DNA of 6,922 nucleotides from Chloroflexi bacterium RBG_16_64_32 (GTDB lineage: Bacteria > Chloroflexota > Dehalococcoidia > SM23-28-2 > RBG-16-64-32). The translations under genes and the position numbers were made by a program. The notes under the pieces are model-generated. The model was not told where the DNA came from. It searched no databases and worked only from the letters and a program-made list of their open reading frames with translations. The number at the start of each line of letters is the position of its first letter. Position 1 is the stretch's first letter. The stretch lies in NCBI GenBank assembly GCA_001795235.1, contig MGNZ01000061.1:1-6922 (forward strand), in the 5' to 3' direction. This document shows positions 1 to 5,600 of this stretch, one piece after another.

Positions 1-633
1 GGAGAAGCCGTTGAACCGGCTCACCAGCGCCGCCGCCAGCAGCACGATCAACGCCAGGTGAGACACGAAGGTTGCCAGTTGGGCAAGCTGGAAGCGGTCC
101 GCGAACAGGTAAACCGTCTCGCCTTCTTGAAACCGTTCGACCGCGTATCCCCGCCGCCTCAGCACTGACTCCAGGCCCGGGCTGGGCCTTCCCGTCGCAC
201 AGTCGAAGCGGTGACGGGCGCCCGCAAAATAGGCGTCGCTCACCCGCCTTCGGGGTCGCGTCACCGCCCGCCAGATCGGTGGAAACCGGCTCGCCGTGCA
301 CACGGCCACGGACACCACCAGCAGGCCAAGGGCATATGCGAACCAGGGTGTGTGGAAGACGTCAAACAGGCCGACGCGATTCATCACATCGGTGAGAGAT
401 CCGAAGCGCTCCTCCTGGACGGCCAGCCAGTCCGCCTCGGCCGCCGCGTCACCCCGCACGCTGGCCGGCGCCTGCGGCACCACTACGCCCAGCAGGCTCG
501 CCACCGCCAGGAAACTGATGATGCCGATGGCCCAGCGCACGCTGGTGAACAGCCGCCACGTGCCACGAAACGGGTCCATCTCCCGCGCCAGCCGCAGCCA
601 CCCCGCGCCCCCAAGGGCGCTCTCCTCCGCCAA
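1..633 (-). CDS. resB: Cytochrome c biogenesis protein ResB (Ccs1), N-terminal part, cut by window edge
   Basis: ResB works with CcsA/ResC in system II cytochrome c maturation, moving haem across the membrane and attaching it to apocytochrome c. Seen: 211 codons, open to the window edge. A first membrane segment lies at about residues 34-52, inside the family-typical stretch SVRWAIGIISFLAVASLLG and ending VVVPQ. NRVGLFDVFHTPWF (85-98) leads into a second segment (about 98-114) and CTASRFPPIWR. A third segment (about 186-204) carries His192 in FVSHLALIVLL, at the position of a conserved ResB histidine. Start: TTG at 633 has GGAG 7 nt upstream, overlapping the tlpA stop. The ATG at 579 (residue 19) has GGGAG directly against it with no spacing, so TTG is preferred but not certain. 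The gene starts 4 nt after tlpA, as expected for a cytochrome c maturation operon. The periplasmic domain and any ccsA/resC lie outside the window. Family call very likely; start moderate. Confidence 0.9.
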   Translation of the reverse strand, partial: MAEESALGGAGWLRLAREMDPFRGTWRLFTSVRWAIGIISFLAVASLLGVVVPQAPASVRGDAAAEADWLAVQEERFGSLTDVMNRVGLFDVFHTPWFAYALGLLVVSVAVCTASRFPPIWRAVTRPRRRVSDAYFAGARHRFDCATGRPSPGLESVLRRRGYAVERFQEGETVYLFADRFQLAQLATFVSHLALIVLLAAALVSRFNGFS

Positions 634-637
634 CGCC

Positions 638-1315
638 TTACTCCAGTATCTCCTCGATACGCCGCGTCAGCTCGTCCCCCTCGATGGCGCCCCGAACCTG
701 CGTCTCCTTGAGCCGCTCCAGGAACGGGCCGCGGAAGACGCTCCTGATCACGCCCTCCCGGTCGATGAAGTACGTAGTCGGCAGACCGATAATCCGGAAC
801 TCGTCGGACACCTTGCCGCGCCGGTCAAGCGCCACCGGAAAGTCCATGCCAAAGTCGTCGACGAAGGGACGGACGATGGACGGGCTCTCCTGCACGTTCA
901 CGGCGATTATCTCCAGCCCCTCCGCCTGATAGCGGTCGTAGGCGGCGACGAACTGGGGCATCTCCTTGCGACAGGGGCCGCACCACGTCGCCCACAAATT
1001 CACGATGACCCCCTTGCCCCGCTGCTCGCTGAGGCGGATCTCGCCGCCGTCCAGGGTCTCCAGCACGAAGTCCGGGGCCAGGCTCCCCTCTTCAGGCGAA
1101 ACATCCATCCCAGGCGGCGCCAGCTCCACCGGCATCGCCACCGGCCCGTACGAGCTGTCCCCGACGGACGACCCCGATTCCGGCCGGTACTCCAGCCACC
1201 AGATAGCGGCGGCGATCGCAGCGACCACCAGCAGGGGGAACACCACGCTCCGCCACACGCCGCGCCAGACTCGCCGCCGTTGCGGCGCCTCGTCCACCTG
1301 CCTCTCCTCAGCCAT
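638..1315 (-). CDS. TlpA/ResA-family membrane-anchored thiol-disulfide oxidoreductase
   Basis: A thioredoxin-fold protein of 225 residues that faces outward from the membrane. Seen: a basic N-terminus (RRRVWRGVWR), one membrane segment at about residues 24-41, a linker of about 35 residues, then an AhpC/TSA-Redoxin-type fold starting at GSLAPDFVLETLDG (77-90). The redox motif WCGPC is at 111-115 within VNLWATWCGPCRKEMPQF, and the cis-proline motif GLPTTYFID is at 177-185. All catalytic features are present. Family knowledge: ResA/CcsX-type members reduce the CXXCH cysteines of apocytochrome c so that haem can be attached. Lying 4 nt upstream of resB supports that role here, though a general TlpA reductase cannot be excluded. 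The ATG has a modest AAGGGA Shine-Dalgarno 11 nt upstream, and the gene follows gatD by 17 nt. Function well supported; naming it resA specifically is inference. Confidence 0.93.
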   Translation of the reverse strand: MAEERQVDEAPQRRRVWRGVWRSVVFPLLVVAAIAAAIWWLEYRPESGSSVGDSSYGPVAMPVELAPPGMDVSPEEGSLAPDFVLETLDGGEIRLSEQRGKGVIVNLWATWCGPCRKEMPQFVAAYDRYQAEGLEIIAVNVQESPSIVRPFVDDFGMDFPVALDRRGKVSDEFRIIGLPTTYFIDREGVIRSVFRGPFLERLKETQVRGAIEGDELTRRIEEILE

Positions 1316-1332
1316 ATCCGACGGGGTCCCTT

Positions 1333-2085
1333 CTACCTGGAGATCATACCGCGACGGGTGGTCAGGCGCACGGCGGCAGCGTGGGCCATCCCCTCCACGC
1401 GGTCGTCCAGCGGCGTCAGCTCCAGCCCCTTGTGACGCCGTCGCAGGGCGGTCTCGATCAGGTGATCGGCGAAGCGCGGGTTCTTTGGCAGAAGGGCGCC
1501 GTGGAGATAAGTGCCGTAGGCGTTTCGGCTCACCGCGCCCTCGCCGCCGTCCTCACCGTTGTTGCCGAACCCGCTGACCACACGGCCCAGAGGCTCGACC
1601 CCTTCGTCCAGGTGGGTGCGGCCCCCGTGGTTCTCGAACCCCACCAGGGTTTGCCCACACCACTCCACAACCACGTTGCCGATGAACCGCTTCGCCGCCG
1701 GCCCCGGATGCTCAGTCCACAGGCCGAACGCCCCCACCCCCGGCAGCTCCTCCCCCTCCGCCGTGCGGTAGTAGCGGCCCATCAACTGGTAACCGCCGCA
1801 CACGGCCAGCAGCGTCCCACCCTTGTCCACCGCTTCCCGCAGCGCCTTCCCCTTGACCTTCACCAGGTCCTCCGCCACTCGCCGCTGCTCCCGGTCCTGC
1901 GCCCCGCCGATGAATATCAGGTCGTACTCCTTCGGCTTAAGCTTCTCCCCCAACCCCAGCTCAGTCACCTCGAATCCGATGCCCCGCTCCCGACAGCGGC
2001 GCTCCAGACAGAGGATGTTGCCGCGATCGCCGTAGATGTTCATCAGCTTTGGGTAGAGATGGGCCAGGCGCAGGTTCGGCTCCAA
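1333..2085 (-). CDS. gatD: Lipid II isoglutaminyl synthase, glutamine amidotransferase subunit GatD
   Basis: Class I glutamine amidotransferase (CobB/CobQ-like GATase) of 250 residues. It hydrolyses glutamine and passes ammonia to MurT, which amidates the alpha-carboxyl of D-Glu in the lipid II stem peptide. Seen: MEPNLRLAHLYPKLMNIYGDRGN at the N-terminus is characteristic of GatD. YDLIFIGGAQDREQ (54-67) follows, then nucleophile Cys96 in AVCGGYQLMG (94-103), GFENHGG (149-155) and catalytic His195 in YGTYLHGALLPKNP (190-203). The usual third triad residue is missing from GatD and is supplied by an Asp of MurT, a known feature of the complex. The start is TTG immediately after the murT TAG, with AGGAGG inside the murT 3' end and 5 nt spacing. 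Zero gap plus this site points to translational coupling and balanced subunits. Length is normal for the family and no defect is seen. Confidence 0.95.
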   Translation of the reverse strand: MEPNLRLAHLYPKLMNIYGDRGNILCLERRCRERGIGFEVTELGLGEKLKPKEYDLIFIGGAQDREQRRVAEDLVKVKGKALREAVDKGGTLLAVCGGYQLMGRYYRTAEGEELPGVGAFGLWTEHPGPAAKRFIGNVVVEWCGQTLVGFENHGGRTHLDEGVEPLGRVVSGFGNNGEDGGEGAVSRNAYGTYLHGALLPKNPRFADHLIETALRRRHKGLELTPLDDRVEGMAHAAAVRLTTRRGMISR

Positions 2086-3474
2086 CTATCCCTCCTGCCA
2101 GAAGGCGGGCCGCCGCGCCCACCGCGCCAGCAGCGCCCGCACCCGCAGCATCGCCGTGTAGGTAGGGATTACGTAGAGGGTGGCGTCCTCGGGTGTGGCC
2201 CTGAGGGCACGCCGTAGCGCGGCCGCTGCACGCTCTTCCACCTGGGGCAGCGAGTCCAGCCCCGCGTACTTCAGGCGCAGAGCCATGTCCCAGGCTCGAT
2301 TGCCGGATACTGTCAGAGAGCGCACCTTTCCTGCCAGCAGATCGAAGTCCACGTCCCAGATCCAGGACACGTCGCGGCCGTCCGCGATGTCATCGTTGAG
2401 GAAGAGCGCCACATCCTTCTGTTGGCCGTCGGCGGTGATCGTGCGCAGCACCTCGTTGAGGCCGGCCGGGTTCTTGGCCAGGATCACCTGCACCCGCCGT
2501 CCGCCCACCGTCAGCCGCTCCTGGCGACCGAAGGCGGCCGTGAACGAGCTCAACCCCCGCTCGGTCGCCTCCGCGTCGATGCCCAGGGCCACGGCCGCCG
2601 CGACCGCGGCGAGGACGTTGTAGGCGTTGTAGAGACCCATCAGGGGCAGCCCCACCGACACCTCCGCGCCCGGCATCGCTATCGCCACGCGCGTGCCCTC
2701 GGCTTCCGGCTCGACGCGGGTAGCCACGACCCTGGAAGGAGGCCGCGCCGCACGGCACTGCGGGCAGCTCCAGTGGCCCAAGTGGCCGTAGAACACCGTG
2801 GCGTAGGCTAGCTCCCCGCCGCACGAGGAGCACCAGCGTGCGTCGGCGGCGTGCTCCAGCCGGTCGATTCCCCGAGACGTGTCCTCGACGCCGTAGACCA
2901 GCACCTGCCCCGGCGCGGCTTGCGCCAAGGCGGCCACTGACGGATCGTCGGCGTTCAGTACCACCGTCGCCGAGCGGCCCAGCGCGAACACTGCATCTCG
3001 CCAGACAGCCGCCACGTGCTCCACCTCGCCGTAGCGGTCGAGCTGGTCGCGGAATAGGTTCGTGAACAGCACGACGCGCGGCCTGAGGGCGCGGACCGCC
3101 TGCGGCAGCGTCGCCTCGTCCACCTCGAACACGCCCAGCAGCCTACGCGCCCCGGCGAAGTCGCCCCCCAGCCCCGCGGACTCCGCCAGCGCCGCTGCGA
3201 TCCCCCGCATCAGGTTGGACCCCGCGCGGTTGGCCACCACCCGCAGGCCGGCGGCGCGGACGATGCCCCGCAGCAAACGAGCCGTCGTCGTCTTGCCGTT
3301 GGTGCCGGTGACGATGACGCTCCCCTCTCCCAGCCGTCGCGCCATCTCCGGCACGATGTTGGGATCGATCCACTCGGCCAGGAGGCCCGGCAACGCGGTG
3401 CCTCCACCAACGCGGAGGCGCTGGCTCAGTGCGGCGGCGGCCTTGGCCGCCGCGATAGCAGCAATGCGTCGCAT
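2086..3474 (-). CDS. murT: Lipid II isoglutaminyl synthase, Mur ligase-like subunit MurT
   Basis: MurT activates the D-Glu carboxyl of lipid II with ATP, and ammonia from GatD converts it to D-isoglutamine. It acts on the cytoplasmic face of the membrane. Seen over 462 residues: RVGGGTALPGLLAEWIDP (21-38), the P-loop GTNGKTTT (57-64), FEVDEATLP (116-124), NLFRDQLDRYGE (139-150) and NADDP (174-178). A Cys4 zinc-ribbon insert follows (C215, C218, C237, C240), as known for MurT. The C-terminal DUF1727 region includes KNPAGLNEVL (334-343) and an acidic stretch DDIADGRDVSWIWDVDF (361-377), where an Asp is expected to complete the GatD triad. All signature motifs are intact. The ATG start has only a weak Shine-Dalgarno (TGGA), but a GATAAT box lies 10 nt upstream, giving a very short leader. 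It is the first gene of the murT-gatD-tlpA-resB run. Confidence 0.95.
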   Translation of the reverse strand: MRRIAAIAAAKAAAALSQRLRVGGGTALPGLLAEWIDPNIVPEMARRLGEGSVIVTGTNGKTTTARLLRGIVRAAGLRVVANRAGSNLMRGIAAALAESAGLGGDFAGARRLLGVFEVDEATLPQAVRALRPRVVLFTNLFRDQLDRYGEVEHVAAVWRDAVFALGRSATVVLNADDPSVAALAQAAPGQVLVYGVEDTSRGIDRLEHAADARWCSSCGGELAYATVFYGHLGHWSCPQCRAARPPSRVVATRVEPEAEGTRVAIAMPGAEVSVGLPLMGLYNAYNVLAAVAAAVALGIDAEATERGLSSFTAAFGRQERLTVGGRRVQVILAKNPAGLNEVLRTITADGQQKDVALFLNDDIADGRDVSWIWDVDFDLLAGKVRSLTVSGNRAWDMALRLKYAGLDSLPQVEERAAAALRRALRATPEDATLYVIPTYTAMLRVRALLARWARRPAFWQEG

Positions 3475-3484
3475 TCCAGGGGGT

Positions 3485-3490
3485 ATTATC
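3485..3490 (-). promoter_or_regulatory. Candidate -10 box upstream of murT
   Basis: Minus-strand GATAAT (5 of 6 matches to TATAAT) ends 10 nt before the murT ATG, in otherwise GC-rich DNA. Transcription 7 nt downstream would leave a leader of about 4 nt, which fits the lack of a good Shine-Dalgarno. No convincing -35 is visible at 17 nt spacing. It sits between the palindrome and murT, where a new transcription unit would begin. Confidence 0.4.
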
Positions 3491-3529
3491 GGCCCTCAAG
3501 AAGAGAGCCGCCAGCGCCGCCCACCTCTC

Positions 3530-3555
3530 GCGGGTCAGGCTTAAGCCTGACCCGC
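3530..3555. repeat. Perfect 26-nt palindrome, possible hairpin or terminator after the short xdhC gene
   Basis: The half-site GCGGGTCAGGC is followed by TTAA and then its exact reverse complement. The whole element is a perfect palindrome that could form an 11-bp GC-rich stem with a TTAA loop. It begins 3 nt after the TAG of the short xdhC gene and lies 55 nt before murT. No T-run follows on either strand, so it is not a standard intrinsic terminator. It could be an unusual terminator or mRNA 3'-end stabiliser, a copy of a dispersed REP-type element, or a dimeric regulator site for murT. The sequence alone does not decide. Confidence 0.75.
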
Positions 3556-3558
3556 CAC

Positions 3559-3885
3559 CTATTGACGGACGTCCGGCGGCGCGATGCGCTCCACGAAGAC
3601 GTCCATGACGCCGCCGCAGATCTTGTCGTCGCCGTCGATTTCGTTGGTGAGGTCGACTTGCACCAGGCGGGCGCGCCCGTCGCGATGGACGTCCTGTGCC
3701 TCCAGCCGCACCTCGGCCTCGCCGCAGCCCCCGCCGATAGTGCCGCAAAAGCTCCCGTCCGCGCGCAGCAGCATGCGCGCCCCCGCCCGCCGCGGCGTGG
3801 AGCCGCGGGTGCCCGCCACGGTGGCCAGCACCACCGCCTGCCCGTCCGACAGGGCGCGCTGCATACTCTCGAACACTTCGTCCAC
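3559..3885 (-). CDS. Short XdhC/CoxI-family protein, N-terminal domain only
   Basis: A 108-residue protein made of just the XdhC_CoxI N-terminal domain. Seen: AVVLATVAGTRGSTPRRAGARMLL (17-40) with the family motif GSTPRxxG; GTIGGGCGEAEV (48-59) with the conserved Cys54; and CGGVMDVFVERI (90-101) with Cys90. The usual C-terminal Rossmann domain is missing, but the protein ends cleanly with TAG, so this looks like a natural single-domain version rather than a truncation. XdhC-family proteins bind molybdenum cofactor, assist its sulfuration and insert it into xanthine dehydrogenase/CO dehydrogenase-type enzymes. The adjacent upstream gene encodes the Rossmann half with a degenerate N-domain, so the two probably act together. 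The GTG start matches the family N-terminus (MDEVFE). No Shine-Dalgarno is seen, and a weak CATACT box (3893-3898) lies 7 nt before it. No molybdenum hydroxylase gene is in the window. Confidence 0.87.
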   Translation of the reverse strand: MDEVFESMQRALSDGQAVVLATVAGTRGSTPRRAGARMLLRADGSFCGTIGGGCGEAEVRLEAQDVHRDGRARLVQVDLTNEIDGDDKICGGVMDVFVERIAPPDVRQ

Positions 3886-4001
3886 GACAAGAAGTATGGT
3901 ACGACGCTGGGCCGGGAGGGGTAAAGGGCGTGACTCGACCCCTGCCTCAAGGCGGCGGCATCGACACGCTGCCCGCGAGCTGACCCGAAGGACTGCCGCT
4001 G

Positions 4002-4892
4002 CTACCCCTCCTCCTCCATCTCCACCCGCTCCGCCGGCGGCACGCCCCTACGGGCCTTCTTCACCTCCTGCATCGGGCGGCCGCTGCCGCCCCGCCGCAC
4101 CTGAATCACCTCCGCCATAATCGCCACCGCTATCTCCTCCGGCGTCTCCGCCCCGATGTCCAGCCCGATGGGCGTATGCACCCGCCCCACCGCGTCCGGG
4201 TCGAGACCGTCCTCGAGCAGGTGTTGCAGCACGGCCCCCACTCGACGCTTGGAGCCGATCATCCCCACGTACGCCGCCCCGCCGCGACGAACCACCTCGC
4301 GCAGGCTCACCTCGTCGTGTTTGTGCCCGCGCGTCACCGTGACCACGTACGTATTGTCATCGATGGGGAACTCCCGCAGCGCCTCGGCGAAGTCGCCGCA
4401 GACCACCCGGTCCGCCTCAGGAAACCGCTCCTTGTTCGCGTACTCCGGGCGGTCGTCAATCACCGCCACGGAAAACCCGCACAGGTCGCCGATGGTGGCC
4501 AGCGCCTTGCCGATGTGGCCACCGCCGACGATGAGCAGCGTCGCCGGCGGCTCGTGCGGCTCCAGCATCACCTGATATGCGCCCGATTCGGCCTCAGCCC
4601 CGCGCCGCGTGAGACGGGCGCCGTCCGAGGCATAGAACAGCGTCTCGACGGCGTGGCGGCGAAACGCCTCCCCGGCATCGGCCACCACCGCCGCCTCCAG
4701 AGGCCCCCCACTGAGCGAGCCCACGGTTGAGCCGTCCCGACGCAGCAGCAGCTTGGCCCCCACGGACACCGCGCCATCCGGCGGCGCAGCGATGACCGTG
4801 GCCACCACCACCCCGGCCCCGCCCTCTCGGGCCTCCACTACCTCTGCCAGAATGCCGGCGAAATCATTACGGCTCATGCTCACGTCCGCCAT
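4002..4892 (-). CDS. XdhC/CoxI-family protein with intact Rossmann domain and degenerate N-terminal domain
   Basis: A 296-residue protein with the two-domain XdhC layout. The C-terminal Rossmann-type domain is well preserved: LLIVGGGHIGKAL (119-131), VIDDRPEY (144-151), TRGHKHDE (187-194), YVGMIGSKRRV (208-218), and VHTPIGLDIGAETPEEIAVAI (238-258). The N-terminal domain (about 10-115) is recognisable from VGAKLLLRRDG and VGSLSGGPLEAAV, but it has lost the family cysteines. GGC is GGP at 62-64, the CGG motif is replaced by SGAYQVMLE (103-111), and GSTPR is absent. The short downstream gene keeps exactly these residues. Expected role: molybdenum cofactor handling for a xanthine dehydrogenase-like enzyme elsewhere. 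The tail after about residue 265 is charged and probably flexible. The ATG has no Shine-Dalgarno but a perfect TATAAT 6 nt upstream, suggesting a leaderless mRNA. A later in-frame ATG (residue 6) is possible. Confidence 0.92.
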   Translation of the reverse strand: MADVSMSRNDFAGILAEVVEAREGGAGVVVATVIAAPPDGAVSVGAKLLLRRDGSTVGSLSGGPLEAAVVADAGEAFRRHAVETLFYASDGARLTRRGAEAESGAYQVMLEPHEPPATLLIVGGGHIGKALATIGDLCGFSVAVIDDRPEYANKERFPEADRVVCGDFAEALREFPIDDNTYVVTVTRGHKHDEVSLREVVRRGGAAYVGMIGSKRRVGAVLQHLLEDGLDPDAVGRVHTPIGLDIGAETPEEIAVAIMAEVIQVRRGGSGRPMQEVKKARRGVPPAERVEMEEEG

Positions 4893-4898
4893 GCGTCG

Positions 4899-4904
4899 AT
4901 TATA
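4899..4904 (-). promoter_or_regulatory. Consensus -10 box placed for a leaderless xdhC transcript
   Basis: A perfect minus-strand TATAAT is separated from the long xdhC ATG by only CGACGC. With the usual 6-7 nt between the box and the first transcribed base, +1 falls on the A of the ATG. No -35 consensus lies at 17 nt (the position reads CGCGCG), and the spacer is filled by a GC-rich hairpin. The A/T hexamer stands out in very GC-rich DNA, and the absence of a Shine-Dalgarno agrees with a leaderless start. Confidence 0.55.
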
Positions 4905-4906
4905 GC

Positions 4907-4923
4907 CGCCCCGTCCCGGGGCG
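4907..4923. other. GC-rich hairpin between lysE and the long xdhC gene
   Basis: A 7-bp inverted repeat, CGCCCCG and CGGGGCG, separated by 3 nt, lies 13 nt after the lysE stop and 2 nt upstream of the TATAAT box. There is no following T-run, so it is weak as an intrinsic terminator. It could end lysE transcripts or act as an operator inside the xdhC promoter spacer. In DNA this GC-rich, chance is a real alternative. Confidence 0.35.
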
Positions 4924-4936
4924 CGCGAAGCTGATC

Positions 4937-5599
4937 TTACGCGAAGACTTCGATGCCGCCGCGCGCCAGGAGCAAAAACCCCAGAGCCACCAATATCAGC
5001 CCCGTGGCCGCCGCCAGGAAACGGAGCTGCGATGCGCCCATCCGTGTGCGCATCGCCGCCACCAGCAGCGCTAACACGACGAACCAGGCGGCGCTGCCGG
5101 CAAACACCGCGGCCAGCGCCAGTGCCCCACCGAGCCCGGTCCGCAACGTCCCATCGCCGAGCTCCACCGAGGCGAGCAGCCCACCCACGATCGCCAGCCA
5201 GGCGGCGATCGTGAACGGATTCGCCACCGTCACAGTGAACCCGAGTAGGTAAGGCGCTCGACCGGAAGCCGACCCCGGGATGGTTTCGCCGCGGGCCTTG
5301 TCGCTCAGTCCGGCGTCGCTCCGCATTGACCGCAGCCCGAGGAGAACGAGAACCAGCCCACCAACCAGCAGGAGCCCCGTTGACAGCCAGTCGGCGGCCG
5401 CAAGCAGAGGAAGGAGGCCAACCAGAGCCAGCGCCACGTAAGAGGCGTCGGCCGTGGCCGCCCCCAGGCCGATTGCCAGGGTCGCTCCCGCCCCCCTCTG
5501 CAGGCCCCAGCGCAGGCCGAGCAGGTTCACCGCCCCCGGCGACGCGGCCACGGAAAACCCCGCCGCGAAGGCAGGTACAGCTATGCCCAACAGCCCCAC
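4937..5599 (-). CDS. LysE/RhtB-family membrane exporter
   Basis: A 220-residue very hydrophobic protein with about six membrane segments: roughly 5-22, 40-66, 70-90, 119-143, 157-182 and 193-212. This matches LysE/RhtB amino-acid exporters (about 200-220 residues). The family-typical N-terminal pattern AGFSVAASPGAVNLLGLRWG (13-32) is present, followed by GAGATLAIGLGAATAD (36-51). ANPFTIAAW (126-134) in the fourth segment corresponds to the conserved NP motif. A polar loop (about 91-118) separates the two halves, as usual. Family members export amino acids or similar small metabolites using the proton gradient; the substrate cannot be read from sequence. The start is GTG, 1 nt after the ychF stop with no Shine-Dalgarno, so translation is probably coupled to ychF. 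No functional link to ychF is evident beyond shared transcription. Confidence 0.85.
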   Translation of the reverse strand: MGLLGIAVPAFAAGFSVAASPGAVNLLGLRWGLQRGAGATLAIGLGAATADASYVALALVGLLPLLAAADWLSTGLLLVGGLVLVLLGLRSMRSDAGLSDKARGETIPGSASGRAPYLLGFTVTVANPFTIAAWLAIVGGLLASVELGDGTLRTGLGGALALAAVFAGSAAWFVVLALLVAAMRTRMGASQLRFLAAATGLILVALGFLLLARGGIEVFA

Positions 5600-5600
5600 T

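Noticed and set aside
577..579. ATG as the resB start
   Set aside because: GGGAG touches the ATG without spacing, whereas TTG at 633 has GGAG at 7 nt and follows tlpA closely; kept only as an alternative.
296..1435. Plus-strand open frame (379 codons) opposite tlpA and resB
   Set aside because: Antisense to genes with intact WCGPC and ResB motifs; composition is low-complexity and matches no fold.
1381..2217. Plus-strand open frame (278 codons) opposite gatD
   Set aside because: Mirror frame of gatD, with no motif and no ribosome site; the minus-strand frame carries the catalytic Cys and His.
3530..3555. Standard rho-independent terminator at the palindrome
   Set aside because: The stem is strong but no T-run follows on either strand, so it is recorded as a palindrome of uncertain role.
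3486..3950. Alternative minus-strand frame (154 codons) overlapping the short xdhC gene
   Set aside because: Rich in Arg, Cys, Ala and Ser and out of frame with the XdhC motifs; a shadow frame.
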